A stretch of 51,149 nt of DNA from an uncultured Clostridia bacterium (GTDB lineage: Bacteria; Bacillota; Clostridia; Oscillospirales; Oscillospiraceae): assembly GCA_946061515.1 (NCBI GenBank), contig CAMGRL010000012.1:1-51149 (forward strand), given 5' to 3'. Below, one piece after another: positions 16,147 to 24,932 of this stretch. The notes beneath the pieces were generated by a model. It did not search any database. It worked only from the letters and a program-made list of their open reading frames with translations, and had not been told where the DNA came from. Positions within the stretch are counted from its first letter, which is position 1, and every line of letters starts with the position of its first letter. Both the position numbers and the translations under genes were made by a program.

Positions 16147-18267
16147 ATGATCATTACCAACAAGCAGTTCCCCAATTACAAAAAGTACGAAATGATGTAT
16201 GAAGGCCGCCCCCTGTCCATGGAAGTGGGCAAGATGGCCGAGCTGTGCAACGCGGCTGTTCTGGTGAAGTACGGCGAGACCACCGTGCTGGTCACCTGCA
16301 CCGCCTCCGCCCGTCCCAAAGACGGCATCGACTACTTCCCCCTCGCCGTGGACTTCAACGAGAAGCTCTACGCCGTGGGCCGCATCCCCGGCAGCTTTAT
16401 GCGCCGTGAGGGCAAGCCCAGCCTGCCCGCGGTCCTGGCCTCCCGCCTGATCGACCGCCCCATGCGCCCCCTCTTCCCCAGCGACCTGCGCAACGACGTG
16501 GTCATCGCCTGCGAAGTGCTGTCCGTTGACCGGGACTGCTCGCCGGAGATCACCGCCATGATCGGCGCCTCCGCCGCGGTCTCCATCTCCGACGTGCCCT
16601 TCAACGGCCCCATCGCCGGCATCGTTCTGGGCTGGGACGGCGAGAAGTACCTCTTCAATCCCACCCAGGAAGAGCGCAAGACCAACCGCATGACCACCAC
16701 CATCGCCGCCACCCACAAGAAGATCGTCATGATCGAGTCTGAGGCCGACCAGGTCCCCGACAATGTGATGTACGAAGGCATCGTTCAGGCCCACGAGCAT
16801 CTCCAGCCCGTCCTTGACCTGATCGACAAGATGGTAGCCGAGATCGGCAAGCCCAAGTTTGAGTATGAGCACGCCTCCTTCGACGAGGAGCTGCTCCAGA
16901 AGCTGGTGGACAACGAGTTCGAGTCCATGGAATACTGCATGGACACCGACGACAAGAACGTCCGTGAAGCCCGTGTCAACGACTGGATCAGCATGGTCGA
17001 GGAGAAATACGGCGAAGAGCACCCCGACCTGATGCAGTACATGGACGAGATCCTGTACAAGCTGCAGAAGAAGGTCGTCAAGAAGTGGCTGCTGGCCGGC
17101 AAGCGTGTGGATGGACGCCAGATGAACGAAATCCGTCCCCTGGCTGCCGAAGTGGGCGTCATCCCCGTTGTTCACGGCTCCGCTCTGTTCACCCGCGGCC
17201 AGACGCAGGTGCTGTCCATCGCCACTCTTGCCACTCTCAGCGAGGCCCAGAAGCTGGACACCATCTGGGAAGAGGAAGAGAAGCGCTTCATGCACCACTA
17301 CAATATGCCCTCCTACTCCACCGGCGAGGCCCGTGCCAGCCGCAGCACCGGACGCCGCGAATACGGCCACGGCGCACTGGTCGAGAAGGCGCTGGAGTGC
17401 GTCATCCCCGAGGTTGAGGACTTCCCCTACGCCATCCGCGTAGTCTCCGAGGTTCTGTCCTCCAACGGCTCCACCTCCCAGGGCTCCATCTGCGGCACCA
17501 CCCTGGCCCTGATGGACGCCGGCGTTCCCCTGAAGGCCCCCGTGGCCGGTATCTCCTGCGGCCTGATCCAGGACGGCGACGACTTCACCACCTTCATTGA
17601 TATCCAGGGCGTGGAAGACTTCCACGGCGAGATGGACTTCAAGGTGGCCGGCACCAAGCAGGGCATCACCGCCATCCAGATGGACCTGAAGAACGACGGA
17701 TTGAAGCACGAGATCATCAAGGAAGCCTTCTCCATCACCAAGGAGGCCCGCTTCCAGATCCTGGACGCCATTATGCTCAAGGCCATCCCCGAGCCCCGCA
17801 AGGAGCTGGCCAAGTCCGCCCCCAAGATGATCCAGATGAAGATCAACCCCGACAAGATCCGCGAGGTCATCGGCTCCGGCGGCAAGGTCATCCAGAAGAT
17901 CACCGCCGACACCGGCTGCAAGATCGACATCAACGACGACGGCACCATCTTCATCGCCAGCTCCGACATCGAAGCCTGCCGCGCCGCCCGCAAGACCATC
18001 GAGGACATCGTGTTCGAGCCTGAAGTGGGCGCGCTGTATTACGGCGAGGTCAAGCGCGTGATCTCCAACCTGGGCGCTTTTGTGGAACTGGCTCCCGGCA
18101 AGGACGCCATGTGCCACATCAAGGACCTGGAGTTCAAGCGCACCGAGAAGGTCGAGGACGTGCTCAACGTGGGCGACAAGACCTGGGTCAAGTTCACCGG
18201 CATCGACGAGAAGGGCCGCTGGAACATCTCCCGCAAGGACGCGCTCAAAGAGCGCGGCGAAGCCTGA
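16147..18267 (+). CDS. pnp: Polyribonucleotide nucleotidyltransferase (PNPase)
   Basis: PNPase degrades RNA 3' to 5' using phosphate and takes part in mRNA turnover. The 706-residue protein shows the full architecture: RNase PH domain 1 (FMRREGKP, RLIDRPMRPLFP), the alpha-helical linker, RNase PH domain 2 (KRVDGRQMNEIRPL, TSQGSICGTTLALMDAG), a KH domain (REVIGSGGKVIQKI) and a C-terminal S1 domain (YYGEVKRVISNLGAFVEL). AAGGAG lies upstream of the ATG. The S1 tail is short, ending KERGEA. It forms the usual pair with rpsO. Confidence 0.97.
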   Translation: MIITNKQFPNYKKYEMMYEGRPLSMEVGKMAELCNAAVLVKYGETTVLVTCTASARPKDGIDYFPLAVDFNEKLYAVGRIPGSFMRREGKPSLPAVLASRLIDRPMRPLFPSDLRNDVVIACEVLSVDRDCSPEITAMIGASAAVSISDVPFNGPIAGIVLGWDGEKYLFNPTQEERKTNRMTTTIAATHKKIVMIESEADQVPDNVMYEGIVQAHEHLQPVLDLIDKMVAEIGKPKFEYEHASFDEELLQKLVDNEFESMEYCMDTDDKNVREARVNDWISMVEEKYGEEHPDLMQYMDEILYKLQKKVVKKWLLAGKRVDGRQMNEIRPLAAEVGVIPVVHGSALFTRGQTQVLSIATLATLSEAQKLDTIWEEEEKRFMHHYNMPSYSTGEARASRSTGRREYGHGALVEKALECVIPEVEDFPYAIRVVSEVLSSNGSTSQGSICGTTLALMDAGVPLKAPVAGISCGLIQDGDDFTTFIDIQGVEDFHGEMDFKVAGTKQGITAIQMDLKNDGLKHEIIKEAFSITKEARFQILDAIMLKAIPEPRKELAKSAPKMIQMKINPDKIREVIGSGGKVIQKITADTGCKIDINDDGTIFIASSDIEACRAARKTIEDIVFEPEVGALYYGEVKRVISNLGAFVELAPGKDAMCHIKDLEFKRTEKVEDVLNVGDKTWVKFTGIDEKGRWNISRKDALKERGEA

Positions 18268-18295
18268 TCTCCGTCAGGACAAAATCGTCATTTTC

Positions 18296-18327
18296 AACGA
18301 GGAACGGATTTCCGTTCCTCGTTTTTT
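18296..18327 (+). terminator. Terminator of pnp
   Basis: A perfect 13-base stem, AACGAGGAACGGA with its complement and a 2-base gap, is followed by six T residues. Confidence 0.9.
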
Positions 18328-18451
18328 CTTTCGCTTCCGGACAGATATTTCTCAAAATGAAAAATTTTACTAATTTCTGTGACGCTGATACTATTATTAT
18401 CCAGGTAATTTTGTACAATATAGTCAAATTGACGGTTCGGAGGCTATTGAA

Positions 18452-19525
18452 ATGGAAAACGCCATCTTTCATTTTCCCCTTGCAGGAAAGCCGGTCTCCT
18501 GCGAAAAATACGGCTTTGGGCATATCAACTACACCTTCCTTGTGGTGACGGATCAGGGAAAGCGCTATATTCTTCAGGGCATCAACGGAAATGTCTTCCC
18601 CAATGTGCGCGGGATGATGGAAAACATCGCCGCGGTCACTGACTTTGTGGGCCGGCGGGAGTCTGACCCCAGAGGGACGCTGCACATTGTCCCCGCGGAG
18701 GACGGCGACATCATGTACACCGACGAAAAGGGCCAGAGCTGGCGGGTCTACGACTTTGTGGAGGACAGCATCTGCCTTCAGGCGGCGGAGAGCCAGGAGG
18801 ACTTTTACCAGAGCGCCGTGGCCTTCGGCCGGTTTCAGGACATGCTGACCCGGTTCCCGGCGGACACGCTGTATGAGACCATCCCCAATTTCCACAACAC
18901 GCCGGAGCGGTACAAGACCTTTCACCGGGTGCTGGAGGCGGATGTCTGCGGCAGAGCCGTTTTGGCCCGAGAGGAAATTGACTTTGTTCTGTCCCGGGAA
19001 CAGGCCGGGGGAGAGCTCCAGCACATGAGAGACAGGGGCGAGCTGCCTCTGCGCGTCACCCACAACGACACCAAGCTCAACAACGTCATGCTGGACGCAA
19101 AAACCAGAAAGGCCCTCTGCGTCATCGACCTGGACACGGTCATGCCTGGCCTGGCGGCCTATGACTTCGGCGACTCTATCCGCTTCGGCGCCGCCACCGC
19201 CGCGGAGGATGAGAAAGACCTGGATAAAATGAGCATGGATCTGGAACTTTACCGAACCTTCGTAAGAGGCTTTATCCGCTCCTGCCCCAGTCTGACCGAA
19301 AAGGAGCGGGAGACGCTGCCCCTGGGCGCAATGACCATGACCCTGGAGTGCGGCCTGCGCTTTCTTACGGACTATCTGGATGGGGACCACTACTTCGCCA
19401 TCCATCGGCCGGAGCACAATCTGGACCGGGCCCGCACCCAGTTCAAGCTTGTCCGGGATATGGAGGCCAAATGGGAGGACATGTGCCGCATTATCCGGGA
19501 GGAGACGCCGGAAGACAAGGGGTGA
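18452..19525 (+). CDS. Phosphotransferase resembling N-acetylhexosamine 1-kinase (NahK/LnpB)
   Basis: The 357-residue protein has the aminoglycoside-phosphotransferase fold: a glycine-rich start (YGFGHINYTFLV), the catalytic loop VTHNDTKLNNVML and the metal-binding loop IDLDTVMPGLAAYDFGDSIRFG. These blocks and the length match what I recall of bifidobacterial NahK (359 residues), which makes GlcNAc/GalNAc 1-phosphate in the lacto-N-biose pathway. CGGAGG lies 8 bases before the ATG. A PocR/AraC regulator and an ABC sugar importer follow. No lacto-N-biose phosphorylase is in the window, so the substrate (an N-acetylhexosamine or a related sugar) is inferred. Confidence 0.75.
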   Translation: MENAIFHFPLAGKPVSCEKYGFGHINYTFLVVTDQGKRYILQGINGNVFPNVRGMMENIAAVTDFVGRRESDPRGTLHIVPAEDGDIMYTDEKGQSWRVYDFVEDSICLQAAESQEDFYQSAVAFGRFQDMLTRFPADTLYETIPNFHNTPERYKTFHRVLEADVCGRAVLAREEIDFVLSREQAGGELQHMRDRGELPLRVTHNDTKLNNVMLDAKTRKALCVIDLDTVMPGLAAYDFGDSIRFGAATAAEDEKDLDKMSMDLELYRTFVRGFIRSCPSLTEKERETLPLGAMTMTLECGLRFLTDYLDGDHYFAIHRPEHNLDRARTQFKLVRDMEAKWEDMCRIIREETPEDKG

Positions 19526-19550
19526 CAAATCCCGGAAACCGTGATACAAT
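19522..19550 (+). promoter_or_regulatory. Promoter of the AraC-family regulator
   Basis: GTGACA (19522-19527) overlaps the kinase stop codon; TACAAT (19545-19550) follows after 17 bases. Confidence 0.5.
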
Positions 19551-19588
19551 ACGGATAATAGAAAAATCTGACGGGTGGGATCGGCGCA

Positions 19589-20440
19589 ATGAATGTGCTT
19601 TTCAACAATGAACGGCTTCTCAGGCTGATAACCAATTTGCACACGCTGACAGGCATCTGGGCAAACTTCTTTGACGTCAACGGCAAGGACATACAGATCA
19701 TCGGTTCCCAAAATCCCTTTTGCCAGCGGATCAACGCCACACCGGAAGGACACGCCCGCTGCGAGGCCTGCGATGCTGCGGCGGTGAAAAAATGCTCCGC
19801 GCTGCGGGGGATCAATGTCTACCGCTGCCATGCGGGCATCTGCGAAGTGGTTCTGCCCATACTGGAAAGCGGCATTCCCATCGCTTATCTGGTTTTCGGC
19901 CAGCTGCTGGACGATTCGCCCATAGACAAGCAGTGGGAAGTTACCCGGAGTACACTGGACTGGTACAAGGGGGATATGGAGGAGCTGCACGACAGCTTTC
20001 TGGCCATGAACCAGTATACCCGGGAGGAGATTGAGGCCTACGCCGAACTGCTGGAGGCGCTGACTTCGTATATCCAGCTGGAGGGCATCATCCATTCGGC
20101 GGAATATACGGATGTGCAGCGGTTGGAGATGTATCTGGACCAGCACTACATGGAGCCGCTGTCCCTGAAGAAGATCTCGACCGACCTGCATATGGGCACC
20201 ACAAAGCTCTGTGCCCTGGCGAAAAGGCTCTCCGGCGGCAGCACTCTGACCCATGTCATTGCCGAGCGGCGCATCAACGCGGCCAAAAATCTGCTCGTCC
20301 GGAGCGACGCGCCGGTATCCGCCGTGGCGGAGGAAGTGGGCTTCAGCGACTATAACTACTTTACGAAAATCTTCAAGGCTCTCACCGGCCTTACCCCCAG
20401 TGCTTTTCGTAAGAAAAATCGCAGCGGTGATGGGCAATGA
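19589..20440 (+). CDS. PocR-domain AraC family transcriptional regulator
   Basis: The 283-residue protein couples an N-terminal PocR-type sensory domain (about 5-165) to a C-terminal AraC double helix-turn-helix (about 175-278, with ISTDLHMGTTKLCALAKRLSG and VSAVAEEVGFSDYNYFTKIFKALTGLTPSAFRK). The sensor is Cys-rich (45, 58, 61, 69, 80 and 85), as is usual for PocR domains, which may bind a small molecule or metal. It sits between the sugar kinase and the ABC importer and probably activates both; their promoters have -10 boxes but poor -35 boxes, which fits activator dependence. The ATG at 19589 has only a weak GGTGGGA upstream. Confidence 0.85.
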   Translation: MNVLFNNERLLRLITNLHTLTGIWANFFDVNGKDIQIIGSQNPFCQRINATPEGHARCEACDAAAVKKCSALRGINVYRCHAGICEVVLPILESGIPIAYLVFGQLLDDSPIDKQWEVTRSTLDWYKGDMEELHDSFLAMNQYTREEIEAYAELLEALTSYIQLEGIIHSAEYTDVQRLEMYLDQHYMEPLSLKKISTDLHMGTTKLCALAKRLSGGSTLTHVIAERRINAAKNLLVRSDAPVSAVAEEVGFSDYNYFTKIFKALTGLTPSAFRKKNRSGDGQ

Positions 20441-20746
20441 CAAATCTGCGCGATTTCCTTACGATTTTTCTCAAGTGTAAAATTTTTCTATAATGCGAAA
20501 AATACTTTCTATAATTATCAATTTTCACTAAGTATAATAAACACAGCCCCGGACTTTTTTGGCCAATCTGTTTTGAATGCACAAAAAAGCCTGAACAGGT
20601 CGAAAATTTGATCCGGTACGCGCAGCAAGGGGATCCCCTTGCTCACCTTTTTTCAAAAAGGTGATGAGCTTTTCCGCCGGAAACAGCGCGGCGGAACCCA
20701 ATCCTTATGTCGGCAAAATTTTTTATAAAATTTTAAGGAGGAAAAC
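20441..20746 (+). promoter_or_regulatory. AT-rich promoter region and multi-hairpin leader of the ABC operon
   Basis: There is no gene in this 306-base gap. The first part has three TATAAT boxes (20489, 20510 and 20533) without good -35 boxes. The second part holds three hairpins in series: an 18-base perfect palindrome (20625-20642), CACCTTTTT/AAAAAGGTG (20644-20663) and TTCCGCC/GGCGGAA (20672-20696), then an AT palindrome and AAGGAGG. It could be an activator-controlled, structured leader or an inserted repeat. Confidence 0.5.
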
Positions 20747-22063
20747 ATGAAAAAACTTCTTGCACTGCTTCTTGCACTGACCATGGTCTTTGCACTCTGC
20801 GCCTGCGGCCAGACCGCAGCCCCCGCAGAATCTGCGGCCCCCGCTGAGGAATCCGCAGCACCCGAGGCTCCTGCCGCAGATGAGATCACCCTGGACGTCA
20901 TCATCTGCCAGTACGGCCCCAACACCCAGGACTGGTTCCTCGGAACCGGCATGAACGGCACCAACTTCGTGGACAAGTTTGAAGCCGAGAACCCCGGCAT
21001 CAAGCTGAACCTTGAAGTTGTCTCCTGGAACGACGTCTACACCGTTGTCGATACCCGTATCGCCAGCGGCCAGGCTCCCGACATCCTGAACATCGACGTT
21101 TTTGCCAACTACGCCAACGAAGGCCTGCTGGAGCCTGTCTCCCAGTATTGCCCGGAAGAGCTCTACAACGATTTCTTCCCCTCCTTCATTGAGCAGTCTG
21201 TGATCGACGGCACCGTTTGGGCAGTTCCCGACCTGGCTTCCGCCCGCGCACTGTACTACAACGTGGATATGTTCGAGGAAGTGGGCATTGAAGTTCCCAC
21301 CACCTGGGCAGAGCTGGAAGACGCCAGCCAGGCCATCATCGACTACTACGGCGGCGATGTGTACCCCTGGGGTATTGATATGACCACCGACGAAGGCCAG
21401 GCTGCTTTCGCCTACTACACCTGGGGCAACGGCGGCGGCTTTGTTGACGCCGACGGCAACTGGGCCCTGAACAGCCCGGAGAACGTTGAGGCTATCGAGT
21501 ACGCTCTCAGCCTGTACAGCAACGGCTACACCAACCCCCAGCCCGCCACCCAGACCCGCTATGACCTGCAGGATATGTTCGCTGCCGGCAAGCTGGCCAT
21601 GGTTATCGCACCCAACTCCCTGCCCACCTACGCCGCTGACAAGGATTCCACCGTCAACATGGCTACTGCCGCTATCCCCGCAAACGAAGGCAAGACCTCT
21701 TCCTCCGTCGGCGTTATGGACCGCGTGATGGCCTTCAAGGACGAGAGCGCTCCCGACCAGGCTGCCCGCGATGAAGCCATCGGCAAGTTCCTCACCTTCT
21801 TCTATGATCCCGAGAACTATGTGGGCTGGGTCAGCATGGAAGGCTTCCTGCCCGCAGTCAACTCCGCTGTTGAAGCTCTGGTCGCAGCCGATCCCAGCTT
21901 CGAGGCATGGCTCGACGTTCTGGGCTCCTGCCAGTTCTACCCCACCGCAAAGGCAGAGTGGGATGCTGTCAAGCAGGGTGTTATCACTGCTGAGCAGAAC
22001 GCACTGGCCGGCGCCTCCGTACAGGATGAGCTGGACGCCCTCCAGGCAGAAATCGCCGGCTGA
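20747..22063 (+). CDS. ABC transporter sugar-binding lipoprotein (CUT1, MalE-like)
   Basis: This 438-residue extracellular solute-binding protein captures sugar for the two permeases that follow. It has a lipoprotein signal (KKLLALLLALTMVFALCAC, lipidated Cys at 20), then an Ala/Pro/Glu-rich tether to about 45, and the family 1 binding fold (VDKFEAENPGIKLNLEVVSW; ALYYNVDMFEEVGIEVPTTWAEL). The strong AAGGAGG and a terminator directly after the gene suggest that it is made in excess over the permeases. The ligand cannot be read from the sequence; the adjacent kinase suggests an amino sugar or a milk/mucin-type disaccharide. Confidence 0.9.
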   Translation: MKKLLALLLALTMVFALCACGQTAAPAESAAPAEESAAPEAPAADEITLDVIICQYGPNTQDWFLGTGMNGTNFVDKFEAENPGIKLNLEVVSWNDVYTVVDTRIASGQAPDILNIDVFANYANEGLLEPVSQYCPEELYNDFFPSFIEQSVIDGTVWAVPDLASARALYYNVDMFEEVGIEVPTTWAELEDASQAIIDYYGGDVYPWGIDMTTDEGQAAFAYYTWGNGGGFVDADGNWALNSPENVEAIEYALSLYSNGYTNPQPATQTRYDLQDMFAAGKLAMVIAPNSLPTYAADKDSTVNMATAAIPANEGKTSSSVGVMDRVMAFKDESAPDQAARDEAIGKFLTFFYDPENYVGWVSMEGFLPAVNSAVEALVAADPSFEAWLDVLGSCQFYPTAKAEWDAVKQGVITAEQNALAGASVQDELDALQAEIAG

Positions 22064-22096
22064 TCTTTCGCCGGGATAAAGAATAAGTGATCCCTT

Positions 22097-22128
22097 GGGG
22101 CCGGAGAGCTCTCCGGCCCCGTTTTTTT
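22097..22128 (+). terminator. Intra-operon terminator between binding protein and permeases
   Basis: A 24-base perfect palindrome (GGGGCCGGAGAG and its complement) is followed by GTTTTTTT. It should stop most transcripts after the binding-protein gene, a known way to set a high ratio of binding protein to permease. Confidence 0.88.
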
Positions 22129-22218
22129 CAAAGAATATTGAAGGTATAGTATGACCTGCGGAGCAAGCCTCGGGAAGAACAATGTTTTTTGAAAAGAATA
22201 AATGAGAGAAGGGTGAGG

Positions 22219-23103
22219 ATGAACGAAAGATTAGGAAAACGGGTAGGGCCGTATCTCTGGCTCCTGCCAAGCATTGTGTTGATGGCGATTTTTGTGGTAT
22301 TCCCCATCGCCATCGTGTTTAAGCTGTCCTTCAGCGAAGTGTCGAAATCCGGCGTGGTCGGCGGATTTGTGGGCTTTAAGAACTTTGCTGACGCAGTTTC
22401 CCTGCCGGCCTTCAAAACGGTGATGCTCAATACCCTCGTCTGGGTAGTCGCTGTTGTGGGCTTTTCGACCATCATCGGCTTTATTATTGCCATGGTGCTC
22501 AACCAGAAATTCAGGGGCAGAAAGATCGCCCGGGCCATTCTGGTGTTCCCCTGGGCCACCTCCCTGGTCATTCAGGCCTCCGTCTGGAATTACATCATCA
22601 AGTTTGAATACGGCAACCTGAACAACATCCTGCTGAATCTGGGCATCATCAAGCAGGCCATCAACTGGCGCGCCACTTATATGATCGAGTTTATGTGGGA
22701 GTGCGGCGTGGGTATCTTTGTGACCATACCCTTCGTCACCTTCTGTGTCCTCTCCGGACTCCAGTCCATCGACGGCTCCCTCTACGAGGCGGCGGAGATC
22801 GACGGGGCCAGCTTCTGGGATAAGCTTTTCAATGTCACGATCCCGCTGGTAAAGCCCTCTCTGACGGTCAGCACGGTCTTGAATATCATCTATGTATTCA
22901 ACTCCTTCCCCATCATCTATACCATGACGAAAGGCGCGCCCGCAAACAAGACGGATACGCTGATCACCTACCTGTATATGCTCAGCTTTTACGACAGAAA
23001 GAAAGGCCCGGCGACGGCCCTGTCGGTCATCGGCTTCCTGATCCTGTGTATATGCGCCGGGGTATACATGCTGAGCGTGATGAGAAAGGAGGATGAGCAG
23101 TGA
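22219..23103 (+). CDS. ABC sugar transporter permease (MalF-like)
   Basis: This 294-residue inner-membrane permease has about six helices and the EAA loop that docks the ATPase (EAAEIDGASFWDKLFNVTIPLVKPSL). The ATG at 22219 was preferred: it has an AAGGGTGAGG purine stretch upstream and gives the usual RVGPYLWLLPSIVLM start. It overlaps the next permease by 4 bases. No ATP-binding subunit gene lies nearby; CUT1 systems often share a common MsmK-type ATPase encoded elsewhere. Confidence 0.9.
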   Translation: MNERLGKRVGPYLWLLPSIVLMAIFVVFPIAIVFKLSFSEVSKSGVVGGFVGFKNFADAVSLPAFKTVMLNTLVWVVAVVGFSTIIGFIIAMVLNQKFRGRKIARAILVFPWATSLVIQASVWNYIIKFEYGNLNNILLNLGIIKQAINWRATYMIEFMWECGVGIFVTIPFVTFCVLSGLQSIDGSLYEAAEIDGASFWDKLFNVTIPLVKPSLTVSTVLNIIYVFNSFPIIYTMTKGAPANKTDTLITYLYMLSFYDRKKGPATALSVIGFLILCICAGVYMLSVMRKEDEQ

Positions 23104-24692
23104 ACTCTTCTTCCACGGTAAAGAAAAACCGCCTTGCTTTGGCATTGATGCTGGTGGTCGTGGCGGCGGTGGCCATTCTGCTCAGCCTGCCTGCCTTCCG
23201 CTTCAATTCCTGCGTTTATACCAAGAAATCCCCCAATACCTTCGTGGGTGACGAGACTTATCAGGCGGTATCCGCTGAAGTGCAGCAGATTGCCGAGGAG
23301 TTTCGCGCCGGCGGAATTGAAGTGACCGTCAACGAGACGGTGACCGAGCGCACCAACTCCAAGGGGGAGACCACCTCCCTGGTGACCTTCACCATCAACG
23401 AAGAATTTACAAAGAACGGCTGGTCCTTCCTTGGGGCGGGACTGACCTCCTCCTGGGTGCTGATGGGGATCCTGGCCTGCCTTGTGCTCTCGGTGGTCTG
23501 CGCGCTGCTGGGAACACTGCCCTGCATGGACACGCCCTACAGGGCGCTGGACAGCCGGGCCCGGACGCTGAGGAGCGCGGCCTGTTGGCTGGTGCTGGCT
23601 GCGTTTTTGCTGGTTCCCGTGTTCTTTATGACCAATACATACACGCTCTCCCGCCGTGTCACCCTGTACTGCGGCGGTATAGCGACGGAGGGCAAGGAGG
23701 CGCTGTTCGCCAGGCTGGACAGCTTCCTGTTCGGCGGCGCGGCAGGAGAAAACATCGACGCGGCGCTGAAGGATCTGAGATTTTCCAACCTATACACGCT
23801 GTGGGCGATCCTGCCCTGCATGCTGGTGGCGATCATTGCCGGCGTCCAGCTTCGCTTCGGCGCGATACAGCATACGCTGCTCCGCGGTCTGCTGTACGGC
23901 TTTGTGATCGTTCTGTGCCTGTTCATCCTCTACCCCTATTATGTGATGCTCATCACGGCCTTCCGCTCCAACGCAGAGACCACGGATATGTATTTCCAGC
24001 ATATCTTCCCCACAGAGTGGAAGTTTGAGAACCTGAAGCACATTATCAACCAGGGCGTGCCGCGCTATCTGCTCAACTCCGCACTGATTGCCGGCGGCGC
24101 CACGGCCATAGCCCTGATTTGCGGCATCCCCGCGGCCTACGCCATGGCCCGTATGAAGTTCAAGGGCAAGAAGATCTTCCTGGGCTTCGTGATCATGAGC
24201 CAGATGTTCTCCCCTGTGGTTCTGCTCATCGGTATCTCCCAGCTTATGGGCACACTGGGTCTGAATGACTCCATCCTGGGCCTGATGCTGATCAACGCGG
24301 CCTTCAACCAGGCCTTTGCCATCTGGCTGCTGCGCGGTACCTTTGTGGCCATCTCCCCTGAAATGGAGCAGGCCGCCCGTATTGACGGCTGCACGGTGTT
24401 CGGTTCTCTGTGGCACATTCTGCTGCCCATGGCAGCCCCCGGCATCGTCACCACGCTGATCTTTGTATTTATCAACTCCTGGAATGAATACACGATCTCC
24501 ACGGTGCTGATCTCCACGGCAGCAAACCGCCCCATCACTGTGGGTATCACCCAGTTCTCCTCCTTCAACATGATCGAGTGGCAGTACCTGTTCGCGGCGT
24601 CTCTGCTGGCGACCATCCCTGTGGTCATCCTCTTCATGTTCATCGAGAAGCACCTGACTGCCGGCCTGACCTCCGGCGGCGTCAAGGGATAA
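23100..24692 (+). CDS. ABC sugar transporter permease (MalG-like) with a long N-terminal extension
   Basis: The C-terminal half (about 258-530) is an ordinary MalG-type permease with the EAA loop EQAARIDGCTVFGSLWHILLPMAAPGI. The first roughly 255 residues are extra: a membrane helix (about 10-31), an external region (about 32-112, beta-rich with many Thr and Glu), a second helix (about 115-138), a third (about 158-178), another external stretch (about 180-228) and a fourth helix (about 232-250). Typical MalG proteins are near 280 residues. Translation starts at GTG 23100 inside the malF stop (GTGA overlap). There is no frameshift, so the extension is a true fusion or insertion. Confidence 0.88.
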   Translation: MNSSSTVKKNRLALALMLVVVAAVAILLSLPAFRFNSCVYTKKSPNTFVGDETYQAVSAEVQQIAEEFRAGGIEVTVNETVTERTNSKGETTSLVTFTINEEFTKNGWSFLGAGLTSSWVLMGILACLVLSVVCALLGTLPCMDTPYRALDSRARTLRSAACWLVLAAFLLVPVFFMTNTYTLSRRVTLYCGGIATEGKEALFARLDSFLFGGAAGENIDAALKDLRFSNLYTLWAILPCMLVAIIAGVQLRFGAIQHTLLRGLLYGFVIVLCLFILYPYYVMLITAFRSNAETTDMYFQHIFPTEWKFENLKHIINQGVPRYLLNSALIAGGATAIALICGIPAAYAMARMKFKGKKIFLGFVIMSQMFSPVVLLIGISQLMGTLGLNDSILGLMLINAAFNQAFAIWLLRGTFVAISPEMEQAARIDGCTVFGSLWHILLPMAAPGIVTTLIFVFINSWNEYTISTVLISTAANRPITVGITQFSSFNMIEWQYLFAASLLATIPVVILFMFIEKHLTAGLTSGGVKG

Positions 24693-24716
24693 AAAACAAC
24701 CGAATAAAACAAAAAC

Positions 24717-24748
24717 GATCCCCCGGACTTTCGTCCGGGGGATCATTT
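24717..24748 (+). terminator. Terminator of the ABC operon
   Basis: The 12-base arms GATCCCCCGGAC and GTCCGGGGGATC close on a 4-base loop and are followed by ATTTTG. Confidence 0.85.
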
Positions 24749-24752
24749 TGCG

Positions 24753-24919
24753 TTAAGTAAACGATGATTAAATCGGCAAGAGCGAATCGCAAGAAAATTT
24801 GCGTTCTGATGATGGCACTTTTTTGCAGGAATACTTTGTGTATTGCAAGAAAAAGTGACGAAATCAGGGCGGAAATTTTCCGCCAAACGCCGAAGGCGAT
24901 TTGTTCAGCGTTTACTTAA
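24753..24919. repeat. 167 bp element with TTAAGTAAACG inverted ends (MITE-like)
   Basis: TTAAGTAAACG at 24753-24763 and CGTTTACTTAA at 24909-24919 are perfect inverted ends; the pairing continues imperfectly to about 25 bases (AAATCG on both sides). Internal stems include CGCAA/TTGCG, CACTTTTTTGCA with TGCAAGAAAAAGTG, and GGCGGAAA/TTTTCCGCC. No coding sequence is seen. A related end occurs at 51091-51121. It lies just before the 3' end of the leftward SGNH gene. Confidence 0.7.
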
Positions 24920-24932
24920 GGGGAAAGCGACG

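Noticed and set aside
16099-18117. A 672-codon open frame on the - strand opposite pnp
   Set aside because: Same artefact: a His/Gly/Leu/Val-rich translation without domains, over a complete PNPase gene.
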